The notes beneath the pieces were generated by a model, which was given only the letters and a program-made list of their open reading frames with translations, searched no databases and was not told the origin of the DNA. Below are positions 33,900-42,677 of a stretch of DNA of 64,000 bases, piece by piece. The stretch lies in contig NZ_BMIK01000004.1 in the NCBI RefSeq assembly GCF_014642075.1, positions 1-64,000 on the forward strand, given 5' to 3'. This DNA is from Parapedobacter defluvii. Lineage in GTDB: Bacteria > Bacteroidota > Bacteroidia > Sphingobacteriales > Sphingobacteriaceae. Both the position numbers and the translations under genes were made by a program. Each line of letters starts with the position of its first letter. The stretch's first letter is position 1.

Positions 33900-34505
33900 T
33901 TGACGAGTGCCAACTTCGTAAAAGCCCCGAGACAAAAATTGGTCTTCGGCGTAGCACGTGGTGGGGTGGAAGTTGCTTACTACGTAGCCCGTAGGCTACA
34001 CGCCGAATTGTATCCCATTATGGCCAAGAAATTGCCGTATCCGGGAAATCCAGAATACGGGTTCGGGGCGGTAGCCGAAGACGGGACACGTTATGTAGAC
34101 CCAGGCCGTGCGGAAGCACTCAGCCCAGCATCCATTGATGCCATCGTAGCCAGGCAGTTGGCTGAAATCGAAGAGCGTATCCATAAATATCGGCAGAATA
34201 AACCCTTACCACCCATGGAAGGCCGAACGGTTATCCTTGTAGACGACGGAATCGCTACCGGAGTTACACTTGTACCCCTATTGGAACTCTGTCGAAAACG
34301 CGGGGCATCCAACGTAGTTATTGCGGCTCCCGTTTCAGGAATGCACTTTGACCTTCGGCTGAAAGAAGCAGACGATATTGTGATACTGGTGCAGCCCCGT
34401 AATTTCTACGCCGTAGGCCAAGCCTACCGTCACTTTGGTGATTTCTCAGACAACGAGTTGGTGAAGTTAGTAAGCGATTCGAGACATGATGAACCACAGG
34501 ACTAA
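33900..34505 (+). CDS. Phosphoribosyltransferase family protein, N-terminus probably damaged
   Basis: The 201 residues from TTG 33900 carry a phosphoribosyltransferase fold with the PRPP-binding loop VILVDDGIATGVTL and FGVARGGVEVAYYVAR. Family members usually begin about 15-25 residues earlier. In the same frame, ATG 33834 opens 21 codons reading ...LIDAIGHQIFLHFE and is then stopped by TAA 33897-33899, directly before the TTG. That stretch resembles the DAG-x-QLA start of the family. So this is either a pseudogene broken by a nonsense change or a gene using TTG right after the stop. The substrate is unknown. Confidence 0.6.
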   Translation: MTSANFVKAPRQKLVFGVARGGVEVAYYVARRLHAELYPIMAKKLPYPGNPEYGFGAVAEDGTRYVDPGRAEALSPASIDAIVARQLAEIEERIHKYRQNKPLPPMEGRTVILVDDGIATGVTLVPLLELCRKRGASNVVIAAPVSGMHFDLRLKEADDIVILVQPRNFYAVGQAYRHFGDFSDNELVKLVSDSRHDEPQD

Positions 34506-34568
34506 ACTATGTTTTCCACGCGATCCGACATTTTTGCCGAAAACCGATCCCAAAATGCTCAGCCGCTT

Positions 34569-35123
34569 TTAAATAACTTTCATAAACCAATCGATATAGG
34601 CATTCACCGCTTTCTGCAAGAAATCTTCGGTTTCTTCGCTTTTCAGGTTTTCCGATTCGTCAAAAAGTTCTTTTACCTGGGCTAGGTAAACTTCTGGTTG
34701 TTGCATAGTCGGCATGTTTAAGAAAACAAGGCTTTGCCTTAAGTGATGATTTGCGCCAAAAGCCGACAAATTCCCGGGAGAGTTACTAAATACGGCGGCA
34801 GGCTTTCCACTCCAAACACTGCTGCCCATGGGCCTTGATCCGATATCCAGGGCGTTTTTTAAAACACCGGGAACCGAACGGTTGTATTCCGGCGTGATAA
34901 ATATGACCCCATCCACGGCCTTTACTGCATTTCTGAAAACAACATAGGATTCAGGCACCCTATTTTCGTCGTCAAAATCGGGGTTGTAAACGGGAAGATC
35001 ATCCAGCGGAATGATATTGAATTCAAACCCCTTGGGAGCCATTGAAGTGATGACCCTGGCTATTTTCTTTGAAAAAGATTCCTTGCGAAGGCTCCCTGCC
35101 AGTATTCCTATGACTTTACGCAT
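34569..35123 (-). CDS. NADPH-dependent FMN reductase family protein
   Basis: A 184-residue flavodoxin-like reductase. GSLRKESFSKKIAR forms the FMN phosphate loop; FITPEYNRSVPGVLKNALDI is the typical second flavin segment; GKPAAVFSNSPG follows. It reduces FMN or quinones with NAD(P)H. Downstream of the HAD phosphatase gene on the same strand, 27 bases apart. Confidence 0.9.
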   Translation of the reverse strand: MRKVIGILAGSLRKESFSKKIARVITSMAPKGFEFNIIPLDDLPVYNPDFDDENRVPESYVVFRNAVKAVDGVIFITPEYNRSVPGVLKNALDIGSRPMGSSVWSGKPAAVFSNSPGNLSAFGANHHLRQSLVFLNMPTMQQPEVYLAQVKELFDESENLKSEETEDFLQKAVNAYIDWFMKVI

Positions 35124-35150
35124 GCTTTGTATCGATTAACTAGTAACAAA

Positions 35151-35807
35151 CTATAATTTCTCTAAGAATTCACGTACTTCATGGAGATTATCAAACGAGC
35201 GATCCACATTCAACATCTGCCGGATGGATTCATGGGATTGTACACCAAAGCAGGTTAGACCGGCGGAATTAGCCGCTTCGGTGCCCGTTAACGAATCTTC
35301 CAGTACCAAGCAGTCTTCACCTGCCAGGCCCAGTTCTTGCACGCAACGCAAGTAGGGTTCTGGATTCGGCTTGGGCCACTGTACATCCGTGCGTGTTACC
35401 AATACGGAAAAGAAATGCCTGATCCCATTTCGCTCAAGATGATAGATGGCAACTTCACGCTTACTGGAAGTAACTACGGCCATGGTGATCTCCCGTTGGT
35501 GTAAAAAATGGATCAGATCACTAGCACCGGGCATTAACGGCACAGTTTCCTCTTCGTGCTGTTGGGCGATGTGCGCACGTACCTGTTCAAAGAACTCTTC
35601 CCGGTTTGCTTCAAAACCGTGTTTACTTCGCAGAAACTCAAAAGCCTGTCCATCGGTTTTTCCAGCCAGCTCATTCAGCCACAATTCACTTCCAAGTGCG
35701 AAGCCATACGCTTTGAGAGCCGCCCTCCACGCTTTGTAATAGAACCACTCCGAATCTATAAGCGTCCCATCCATATCAAACAATACGGCCTTCCAGTTTT
35801 TTATCAT
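35151..35807 (-). CDS. HAD-superfamily sugar phosphatase (beta-phosphoglucomutase-like)
   Basis: A 218-residue HAD hydrolase with cap domain. Motif I is FDMDGTLIDSE with both catalytic aspartates; motif II is VVTSSKREV; motif III/IV are KPNPEPYL and VLEDSLTG. It is probably a phosphatase or mutase for small sugar phosphates. I take the start as ATG 35807: a possible -7 element (TATCTTTA) lies within the longer frame that starts at 35849. Confidence 0.88.
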   Translation of the reverse strand: MIKNWKAVLFDMDGTLIDSEWFYYKAWRAALKAYGFALGSELWLNELAGKTDGQAFEFLRSKHGFEANREEFFEQVRAHIAQQHEEETVPLMPGASDLIHFLHQREITMAVVTSSKREVAIYHLERNGIRHFFSVLVTRTDVQWPKPNPEPYLRCVQELGLAGEDCLVLEDSLTGTEAANSAGLTCFGVQSHESIRQMLNVDRSFDNLHEVREFLEKL

Positions 35808-36027
35808 ATGCTTTTTAAAATACTTGGTAAAGATAGCAAATACAGGCATTCTACAGAACCCTGGATAGATTACCCGCCCGGTGACTACTGCTTATGATGC
35901 TTGCAGATCAATATAAATTTTGCTAAATTTGACGTGCCAAAAAAAGCCTTATTTTTAATTACACCTACCTCTTTAACTACACCTGAAAGCATTAGATTTC
36001 TATTAAAATTTCCAAAAATGGCATTTC

Positions 36028-36594
36028 ATGGACATTCAATTAAACGAAAAAGCAATGATCATAACCGGCGGCCCCGGAATGGGCAAAACATCCCTTATCG
36101 AAAGGCTCGGACAAATCGGATATCCTTGTGTGCAAGAATCCGGGCGGCACATCATTCAGGCGGAACTTAAATCTGGCGGCAACAACCTCCCCTGGGCAGA
36201 TCGACAGGGGTTTGCAAAGGAAATGTTCAATAGGGCCGTGGCCGATTATGGACAAGCCCTGCATAACAACACGCATACGTTCTTTGACAGAGGACTTCCT
36301 GATGTAATCGGATACCTGATGTTGTGCAACCTTCCTATCTCCGATACGCTATGGACTGCTGCAAAAACATACCGATATCATCCACGTGTATTCATTGCAC
36401 CGCCATGGTCGGAAATCTATACTGTCGATAACGAACGGAAACAATCTTTCGAAGAAGCGAAAGCTACCTATGAAGCCATGGCAAATGTGTATATGCTCCT
36501 GGGCTATTCCTTGATCGAAATCCCAAAGGTTTCCCTGGAAGAAAGAGTTCAGTTTATCATCAAAAATACAACCAAAAAGTTACTTTTACGTTAA
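36028..36594 (+). CDS. P-loop ATPase/kinase (AAA_28 type)
   Basis: A 188-residue protein with Walker A GGPGMGKTS near the N-terminus and FFDRGLPDV as the probable Walker B. The QESGRHIIQ and later RYHPRVFIAPPW segments place it in the AAA_28 predicted ATPase/kinase group, which resembles small-molecule kinases. No substrate known. A TAAATTTG -7 element at 35924-35931 lies in the divergent gap. Confidence 0.8.
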   Translation: MDIQLNEKAMIITGGPGMGKTSLIERLGQIGYPCVQESGRHIIQAELKSGGNNLPWADRQGFAKEMFNRAVADYGQALHNNTHTFFDRGLPDVIGYLMLCNLPISDTLWTAAKTYRYHPRVFIAPPWSEIYTVDNERKQSFEEAKATYEAMANVYMLLGYSLIEIPKVSLEERVQFIIKNTTKKLLLR

Positions 36595-36707
36595 CGTAGA
36601 GGCAGCTGAAAGAAGTTTTTGTTGACCAAGAAGCTGTTTCCAACCGTTTATTCAAACAGCGGAAAAAGTTTATGAAATTTGTTCGTTGAAATTACAAGAA
36701 GAAGGCC

Positions 36708-37007
36708 ATGGCTGAACACCGACAACGCAGACACCTGGATATCACCGTATACGGCAAGGTACAGGGTGTATACTTCCGGCTAACGACCAAGGCGGTCGCA
36801 GACCAACTGGGTATAAAGGGAATCGCTTTCAATAAACCCGACGGCACGGTATACATCGAGGCGGAGGGCGACGATTTTGCACTGGAGTCTTTTCTCGACT
36901 GGTGCCGTGAAGGCCCTGAACGGGCCGAAGTGGAAAAAGTAGATCAAGTGGAGGGCGAAATGAAAAACTATCGTAACTTTGAGGTCATCAGGAGATCACG
37001 GGGCTGA
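36708..37007 (+). CDS. Acylphosphatase
   Basis: A 99-residue acylphosphatase: hydrolyses acyl phosphates. The substrate-binding signature G-K-V-Q-G-V-Y-F-R supplies the catalytic Arg, and AFNKPDGTVYIEAEG has the catalytic Asn. Normal length. The flippase gene follows 16 bases later. Confidence 0.93.
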   Translation: MAEHRQRRHLDITVYGKVQGVYFRLTTKAVADQLGIKGIAFNKPDGTVYIEAEGDDFALESFLDWCREGPERAEVEKVDQVEGEMKNYRNFEVIRRSRG

Positions 37008-37023
37008 CCCTAACGTTTGAGCA

Positions 37024-38517
37024 TTGTCTGTACTTCGAAAATTTGCCGGGCAAACCGCCATATACGGGCTAAGCACCATCATCGCCAGGCTGATTAATTT
37101 CCTGCTTACGCCCCTCTTTGTCCGGCAGTTTCCCACAGCCGTATATGGGATTTTTACCTACTTATACGGCTGGGCAGCCATGATACAGGCCGTCCTTGCC
37201 TTCGGCATGGAGACCACCTTTTTCCGCTTTCTGCAAAAGCACGAAGATAAAGGCCGGGTATTGAGCAACAGCTTTTTTGTCGTGCTGATCATCTCCGCCC
37301 TGTTCCTGTGTGCCGTCTTTTCCAGTGCCACCGATATTGCAACGTGGTTGAACAATGGGCAGTACGACGGCGACTATGTGATGTATGTCCGTTTTTTTGC
37401 CCTTTTTTTGGTTGCCGATGCACTGGCGGTCATCCCGTTCGCCCAGCTACGTGCGGAGGGTCGGGCCATGCGGTTCGCCTGGCTCAAACTGACCAACGTG
37501 GTTACGCTCGTTGCCCTCAACCTGTTCTTCATCGTTTGCATTCCCTGGCTTTTGACCCATGTCCCACAGACCATACCGTATATTGAAGGTTGGTATCGGC
37601 CGGGCTGGCTGGGCTATGTATTTATCGCCAACCTCAGCGCCAGCCTGTTGGTGCTGTTGCTCCTTTTGCCCGAATTGATGAAAATCCGGTTGCGGCCCGA
37701 CCGTGCCTTGCTTCGCGAGATGTTTGCATACAGCTTTCCCATACTCATTGCCAATATTTCCTTTATCATCAACGAGTACCTCGACAAGCTCATGATCCCG
37801 AAGCTGATTCCGGGTGAGCAGGGTATTTCCGACAATGGCATCTATGGGGCAGTGTCCAAGATTGCCGTATTTTTGAGCATTGCCATCCAGGCATTCCGGC
37901 TGGGTGCCGAGCCGTTCTTCTTCAGTTACGCAAAAAATGAGAATGCCCGACGCGTCTATGCACTCATCATGGACTATTTCATCATCGCCATGGTACTGGT
38001 GATGGTCGGTATCTCTGTCAACATCGAGTGGCTCAAATATTTCATCGAGGGTAAGGATGCCGAACAACAGGCGCTGTACTGGTCGGGTTTGCATATTGTG
38101 CCCATCCTGTTACTCAACTACGTACTGCTGGGCATTTACATGAACCTGTCGGTATGGTACAAACTGACCGACCAAACCCGGTTTGGGCTTTACATATCGG
38201 GCATCGGTGCCATCGTCACCCTGGTACTCAACGTGATCCTGATCCCCCGTTACAGTTATGTCGGAGCCGTTTGGGTGACGACGCTTGCCTATGGCATCAT
38301 GGTGATGCTGTCTTACCTATGGGGGCAGCAACGATATCCCATCCCTTACCGGGTGGGCAAAAACCTCACTTACATTTTGATAGGTGCAGGAGTTTGCTGG
38401 CTGATGTTTGACGTATTTGACCGCCATGTGGTCATCGGTAACCTGCTTTTCGTGGTATTTGCGGGAATGACATTCTTTTTGGAGCGTAAGGCGTTATTCG
38501 CCCTGCTGAAAAAGTAA
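37024..38517 (+). CDS. Polysaccharide flippase (Wzx/MATE-like), TTG start
   Basis: A 497-residue inner-membrane protein with about 14 predicted helices, of the oligosaccharidyl-lipid flippase (MVF/MATE) superfamily. The N-terminus LRKFAGQTAIYGLSTIIARLINFLLTP is typical of the Bacteroidota branch. In-frame TGA at 37018-37020 lies just before the TTG at 37024, and no ATG fits the conserved N-terminus, so TTG is the start. Its stop lies one base from the stop of dusB on the opposite strand. It probably exports lipid-linked sugars for surface polysaccharide or lipid assembly; no other such genes are adjacent. Confidence 0.88.
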   Translation: MSVLRKFAGQTAIYGLSTIIARLINFLLTPLFVRQFPTAVYGIFTYLYGWAAMIQAVLAFGMETTFFRFLQKHEDKGRVLSNSFFVVLIISALFLCAVFSSATDIATWLNNGQYDGDYVMYVRFFALFLVADALAVIPFAQLRAEGRAMRFAWLKLTNVVTLVALNLFFIVCIPWLLTHVPQTIPYIEGWYRPGWLGYVFIANLSASLLVLLLLLPELMKIRLRPDRALLREMFAYSFPILIANISFIINEYLDKLMIPKLIPGEQGISDNGIYGAVSKIAVFLSIAIQAFRLGAEPFFFSYAKNENARRVYALIMDYFIIAMVLVMVGISVNIEWLKYFIEGKDAEQQALYWSGLHIVPILLLNYVLLGIYMNLSVWYKLTDQTRFGLYISGIGAIVTLVLNVILIPRYSYVGAVWVTTLAYGIMVMLSYLWGQQRYPIPYRVGKNLTYILIGAGVCWLMFDVFDRHVVIGNLLFVVFAGMTFFLERKALFALLKK

Positions 38518-38518
38518 C

Positions 38519-39514
38519 CTAGGCAACCTCCGGCTCAAATAGTTCGTTGATTTCGTCGAGCACAGCATGGATATCTGCAATATCGTTGAGCGAAACCAGT
38601 TTCATGCGGTATTCCTTAAAGTGGGGAATACCCTTGAAATAGTTGGCATAGTGGCGGCGCATTTCAAAGATACCGGTTTTCTCACCCTTCCACGCCACGG
38701 ATTTTTCCAGATGCGTACGGCAAACGGCTATCCGTTCGGCAATGGTCGGTCCGGAGAGGTATTCCCCCGTACGGAAGAAGTGCTTGATTTCGCGGAAAAT
38801 CCAAGGATAGCCGATGGATGCACGGCCAATCATGATGCCATCCACTTCATACTCCATGCGCCATGCGGCGGCCTTTTCTACACTGTCCACATCGCCGTTA
38901 CCGAAAATCGGTATCCGGATGCGGGGATTGCGCTTCACCTCGCGGATGAGGTGCCAGTCCGCCTGCCCTTTATATAGCTGGGAACGGGTACGGCCATGGA
39001 TGCTCAATGCCTGGATGCCAACATCCTGTAGCCGCTCGGCCACTTCATAGACATTCTTGGTATTGTCATCCCAACCGAGGCGTGTCTTCACCGTAACGGG
39101 CAGATGCGTAGCTTCCACCACCGCCTTGGTCATCGCTGTCATCTTATCGATATCCTGTAGCAGACTTGCCCCAGCACCTCGGCAGGCCACATTTTTCACC
39201 GGACAGCCATAGTTGATATCAATCAGATCAGGTCCGACCTGTGAGGCAATTACTGTCGCTTCACGCATCGTATCGATGTCACTGCCGAAAATCTGGATAC
39301 CAATCGGTCGTTCATATTCGAAAATGTCCAGCTTCTGGCGACTCTTAGCGGCAGCCCGGATAAGTCCCTCGGAAGAGATAAACTCCGTATACATCATATC
39401 TACCCCGTTTTGTTTGCACACAAAACGAAACGGCGGATCGCTCACATCCTCCATGGGTGCGAGGAGTAGCGGGAATTCGCCCAAGTCGATATGGTTTCCG
39501 ATTTTAACAGACAT
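38519..39514 (-). CDS. dusB: tRNA dihydrouridine synthase DusB
   Basis: FMN enzyme of 331 residues that reduces uridines in the tRNA D-loop. MEDVSDPPFRFVCKQNG and TEFISSEGL form the flavin site; NYGCPVKNVACRGAGASLL holds the catalytic Cys (first C). The barrel is followed by the helical domain with MRRHYANYFKG. The start is the ATG at 39514, 16 bases after the -7 element; an ATG at 39532 overlaps that element. Confidence 0.93.
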   Translation of the reverse strand: MSVKIGNHIDLGEFPLLLAPMEDVSDPPFRFVCKQNGVDMMYTEFISSEGLIRAAAKSRQKLDIFEYERPIGIQIFGSDIDTMREATVIASQVGPDLIDINYGCPVKNVACRGAGASLLQDIDKMTAMTKAVVEATHLPVTVKTRLGWDDNTKNVYEVAERLQDVGIQALSIHGRTRSQLYKGQADWHLIREVKRNPRIRIPIFGNGDVDSVEKAAAWRMEYEVDGIMIGRASIGYPWIFREIKHFFRTGEYLSGPTIAERIAVCRTHLEKSVAWKGEKTGIFEMRRHYANYFKGIPHFKEYRMKLVSLNDIADIHAVLDEINELFEPEVA

Positions 39515-39529
39515 ATGAGTTACCTGCCG

Positions 39530-39537
39530 CAAAAATA
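39530..39537 (-). promoter_or_regulatory. -7 element of the dusB promoter
   Basis: On the minus strand the sequence is TATTTTTG, a match to TAnnTTTG, giving a leader of only about ten bases. Confidence 0.5.
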
Positions 39538-39588
39538 CGGAAAAATTTTTACGCGAAGGTTCTCACACGGCGCGCAGCACTCTTTGCG

Positions 39589-39619
39589 AAAAAGCGAAAC
39601 GCGTTTGTACGCTTTGCGC
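39589..39619 (-). terminator. Terminator after trpC
   Basis: On the minus strand, GCGCAAAGCG and CGCGTTTCGC pair at 8 of 10 positions around a 6-base loop, followed by TTTTT. It lies 15 bases beyond the trpC stop and closes the trpE-trpG-trpC unit. Confidence 0.55.
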
Positions 39620-39633
39620 AAAACAAACCCCAT

Positions 39634-40416
39634 TTACAATAAGTTTACAAACTCCCGGATTGCCTGCGCAGGATCTCCGGTTTTCATGAAATTTTCGCCA
39701 ATGAGGAATCCCTGGAAACCGGCTTGGCGTAACTGCCGGATCGTTTCCGGGTCACTGATACCGCTTTCCGACACCTTGATGAACCGGTCAGGGATCAAAT
39801 CCACCAGCTCCAACGAATGATCGAGCGACACCGAAAAATCTTTCAGATTACGGTTATTTACGCCGATGGCATCCACACTGTCCACCATACTGCGTTCCAA
39901 CTCTTCCCGGTTGTGTACCTCCAGCAGCACGTTCAGCCCCAGCGATTGCGCAAATTCGGATAGCGCTTGCACCTGCTTGGAGTCGAGCACAGCCGCAATC
40001 AGTAAAATGATGTCTGCCCCATGTGCCTTTGCTTCCACAAGCTGATATGCATCGATGATAAATTCCTTACGGAGCAGTGGAATATGCAACTCAGCACGCG
40101 CAGCCACCAGGTCATTCAGGCTTCCTCCGAAAAATTCCCGGTCTGTAAGCACAGATACGGCAGATGCCCCTGCTGCTTCATAACCGACAACAACCTCAGC
40201 TACCGATGAGCGATCGTTAATGATGCCTTTGGAAGGTGAGGCTCGCTTATATTCTGCGATAATGCCATTCCGTTCCGTATGATGGATTGAGTCGTGCAGC
40301 GACAGACACGATCGCTCAAACAGCGGCATCGCCTCCAGATTTGCAATCGTCGAAATCACTTTAGCCTGTTCGACTTCTACCTTTTTCTTAACAATGATTT
40401 TGTCTAGGATGGTCAT
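39634..40416 (-). CDS. trpC: Indole-3-glycerol phosphate synthase
   Basis: Fourth step of tryptophan synthesis, a 260-residue TIM barrel that decarboxylates and closes CdRP. Characteristic segments: EYKRASPSKG (catalytic Lys), VLTDREFFGGSLNDL, LLRKEFIID, EVHNREELE and GVNNRNLKDF, and ESGI near the end. The gene follows trpG by 26 bases, with no room for trpD (anthranilate phosphoribosyltransferase), which usually lies between them. Confidence 0.95.
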   Translation of the reverse strand: MTILDKIIVKKKVEVEQAKVISTIANLEAMPLFERSCLSLHDSIHHTERNGIIAEYKRASPSKGIINDRSSVAEVVVGYEAAGASAVSVLTDREFFGGSLNDLVAARAELHIPLLRKEFIIDAYQLVEAKAHGADIILLIAAVLDSKQVQALSEFAQSLGLNVLLEVHNREELERSMVDSVDAIGVNNRNLKDFSVSLDHSLELVDLIPDRFIKVSESGISDPETIRQLRQAGFQGFLIGENFMKTGDPAQAIREFVNLL

Positions 40417-40442
40417 TTTTCTTTTCCTTTGAGCATGGGTAT

Positions 40443-41090
40443 TTATGTGATGCGTAAACTATGCGTATCCGCCTGATTCGTGTTATCTGCGTTCCATCGA
40501 GCCGTATCCAGCCAATTGGCAATCATTTCTCTTCCATGTTCGGTGAGCACGGATTCAGGATGAAATTGCAACCCTTTCACGTCCAACGTTTTGTGAGACA
40601 ATGCCATGATAACACCTTGTTCATCCTCGGCGGTAATGGAAAGGGAATCGGGAAACCCCTCGTGTGAAACCGCCCAGGAATGGTACCGCCCCACAGAAAA
40701 AGACAAAGGCAATCCGTTGAAAATCGGTTCTTCCGGATCTGTCACACGGATGGGCGTAGCCGTTCCATGCACGGGTCTCGCCAGGTTATAGAGCATACCC
40801 CCATATACTTCGGCAATGGCCTGCTGCCCCAAGCAAATGCCGAGGATACTTTTGGAGGCTCCATACGTGCGGATAACATCCAATAACAGCCCCGCTTCCG
40901 AAGGAATACCCGGCCCGGGCGACAGGAGAATCTTGTCAAAAGCGGCTACATCCGCCAGTGCAAACTTGTCATTGCGCCATACCGTAGCGTCATGTCCGCA
41001 CTCATGCAGGAGATGTACCAAATTGAACGTAAAGGAATCGTAGTTGTCTATCACCAAAATGCTGGGTGATGTGGTTTGCAAGCTGCTCAT
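40443..41090 (-). CDS. trpG: Anthranilate synthase component II (glutamine amidotransferase)
   Basis: A 215-residue class I glutamine amidotransferase that supplies ammonia to TrpE. The start VIDNYDSFTFNLVHLL is characteristic. Catalytic Cys in GICLGQQAI, His and Glu in LQFHPES. It could also serve aminodeoxychorismate synthase (pabA role), as often in bacteria with a single copy. It lies 7 bases downstream of trpE. Confidence 0.93.
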   Translation of the reverse strand: MSSLQTTSPSILVIDNYDSFTFNLVHLLHECGHDATVWRNDKFALADVAAFDKILLSPGPGIPSEAGLLLDVIRTYGASKSILGICLGQQAIAEVYGGMLYNLARPVHGTATPIRVTDPEEPIFNGLPLSFSVGRYHSWAVSHEGFPDSLSITAEDEQGVIMALSHKTLDVKGLQFHPESVLTEHGREMIANWLDTARWNADNTNQADTHSLRIT

Positions 41091-41097
41091 GTTTCTA

Positions 41098-42507
41098 TTA
41101 AATATCTTGTGCCAATTCCAATGCTTTGCGCAATGCGGCTATTTTGTTGTTTACTTCCTGACGCTCGGTTTCGGGATCGGAATCCGATACAATGCCTGCC
41201 CCTGCCTGATAATGCAGCGTGTTCTGACGGCTTAGAAACGATCGGATCATGATGGCGTGGTTAAAATCACCATTAAAACCCATATAACCGATGGCTCCGC
41301 TGTAAAAACTCCGCTGCTGATTTTCGTACCGGTCAATCAATTGCATGGCCATATGCTTGGGGGCACCGCTGAGCGTACCCGCGGGAAATGTATCGCCCAC
41401 TACATCGAAAGAATTAACCCCTTCTTTCAATGTTCCGCACACTTTCGATACCAAGTGGATGATGTGCGAGTAATACTGCGCCTCTTTGTACGACTTGACG
41501 TGCACTTGTTCACAATGCCGACTTAGATCGTTCCGCGCCAGATCTACCAGCATCACGTGCTCGGCACTTTCCTTGGGATCCGCTTTCAGCGCCTCGGCTA
41601 TTTTTTCATCCTGCTCCTGATTTCCGCTCCGTTTAAAGGTACCGGCAATCGGGTAGATGGTGGCTTCCTGTCTGCGGATGGTCAATTGGGCCTCGGGCGA
41701 GGAACCGAATAACTTGAAATCGCCGTAGTCAAAATAAAAGAGATAGGGAGACGGGTTGATCGACCGCAATGTGCGGTATACGTTGAACTCGTCACCCAGA
41801 AACGGACGGGAAAAACTCCGCGAGGGCACAATCTGGAAAACATCACCCCGGTAAATATGTGTTTTCATCGTTGCGACCAACGATTCAAACCCTTCGTCCG
41901 TCATATTGGACGTTTCCTCACCGTTGAGGGAAAAGCTATACTCCGGAAAATTCTTATTCTGGATCAGGTATTGCATTTTCTCCAGCCCCGATGGGCGCTC
42001 TTCGTCTTCGAGCTGATGCTCGAAAATGTAAAGCTGATTCCGGAAATGGTCAATGGCAATCACATACCGATAAACGTGGTATTGCAGATAGGGAATATCC
42101 CGGTTCGGATCGGGCGGACTCTTCAGCTCAATGTCCTCAAAATGGGCAACCGTATCAAACGTGAAAAAACCGAAAAGCCCATTGGAAATGAACCTGAAAT
42201 CCGTATCGCCCGCCTCTTGGAATGCATTTCGGAACCCCGACACCTCCTCCCGGAGATTGATCTCCGACGCTGGCTTCCGCTCAGGCTTGCCTTGGGGGTA
42301 TTGTATTTCGAGAAAATGCCTATCCAGTTTAATGCCCGCTATGGGTTCACAGCAAATGTAGCTCATGTTGTTTTCACGGCTATGATAATCCGAACTCTCC
42401 AACAGCAAACTGTTTGGAAATACATCCCTGAGCCGGAGATAAGTGCTTACCGGCGTAGTCGTGTCGGCCAGCAGCTGTTTGTACGTAGTTTTAAATCGAT
42501 ATGCCAT
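41098..42507 (-). CDS. trpE: Anthranilate synthase component I
   Basis: Makes anthranilate from chorismate with TrpG. The 469-residue protein has the N-terminal regulatory domain and a C-terminal chorismate-binding domain (about 190-465), with FKRSGNQEQDE, HVMLVDLARNDL, PAGTLSGAPK and YSGAIGYMGF. The tryptophan feedback element LLES-x10-S is intact (residues 35-38 and S49), so the enzyme is probably inhibited by Trp. The start is ATG 42507, 19 bases after an attenuator terminator. Trp would thus act at both the RNA and the enzyme level. Confidence 0.95.
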   Translation of the reverse strand: MAYRFKTTYKQLLADTTTPVSTYLRLRDVFPNSLLLESSDYHSRENNMSYICCEPIAGIKLDRHFLEIQYPQGKPERKPASEINLREEVSGFRNAFQEAGDTDFRFISNGLFGFFTFDTVAHFEDIELKSPPDPNRDIPYLQYHVYRYVIAIDHFRNQLYIFEHQLEDEERPSGLEKMQYLIQNKNFPEYSFSLNGEETSNMTDEGFESLVATMKTHIYRGDVFQIVPSRSFSRPFLGDEFNVYRTLRSINPSPYLFYFDYGDFKLFGSSPEAQLTIRRQEATIYPIAGTFKRSGNQEQDEKIAEALKADPKESAEHVMLVDLARNDLSRHCEQVHVKSYKEAQYYSHIIHLVSKVCGTLKEGVNSFDVVGDTFPAGTLSGAPKHMAMQLIDRYENQQRSFYSGAIGYMGFNGDFNHAIMIRSFLSRQNTLHYQAGAGIVSDSDPETERQEVNNKIAALRKALELAQDI

Positions 42508-42525
42508 ATCTTCACTTAATAACAC

Positions 42526-42560
42526 AAAAAAACCCGACGGATTTTTAAAAAACGTCGGGC
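42526..42560 (-). terminator. trp attenuator terminator
   Basis: On the minus strand CCCGACG (within 42547-42560) pairs with CGTCGGG (within 42533-42540), extendable by G-T and A-T pairs to 9 bp, followed by a run of seven T (42526-42532). It lies between the leader peptide and trpE and shares its 5' half with the antiterminator. Confidence 0.85.
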
Positions 42561-42624
42561 TAAATATTCCAAAGCCTTGGTTGATTAGGAATATATACTT
42601 GTTCCTACTGGCCCGACGTTTTTT
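42547..42624 (-). promoter_or_regulatory. trp antiterminator (competing stem)
   Basis: On the minus strand AAAAAACGTCGGGC (42611-42624) is perfectly complementary over 14 bp to GCCCGACGTTTTTT (42547-42560), the 5' half of the terminator. The two stems cannot form together. The first half lies within the leader-peptide coding region, directly after the Trp codons, so ribosome position can decide between them. Smaller hairpins (TAGGAA / TTCCTA and ATATTCC / GGAATAT) lie in the loop. Confidence 0.8.
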
Positions 42625-42671
42625 TCACCGAGCCACCACCATGCTACCGTGTGGAACTTATTCATCAACAT
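42585..42671 (-). CDS. trpL: trp leader peptide with three consecutive Trp codons
   Basis: A 28-codon frame: ATG at 42671-42669, stop TAA at 42587-42585. Codons 11-13 are TGG TGG TGG (42633-42641), giving Ala-Trp-Trp-Trp-Leu. Trp has one codon and is the rarest residue, so a triplet in a 28-residue leader is hard to explain otherwise. It lies between a good promoter and the trpE attenuator, like trpL of E. coli. ATG is only about 6 bases after the -7 element, so the mRNA may be leaderless; codon 3 is another ATG (42665) and an alternative start. Confidence 0.85.
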   Translation of the reverse strand: MLMNKFHTVAWWWLGEKNVGPVGTSIYS

Positions 42672-42677
42672 ACGAGA

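Noticed and set aside
41857-42519. 220-codon plus-strand frame
   Set aside because: Antisense shadow of trpE.
42620-42650. Short frame Met-Val-Val-Ala-Arg in another phase of the trp leader
   Set aside because: The phase from ATG 42671 gives three Trp codons and spans the antiterminator, which explains the region much better.
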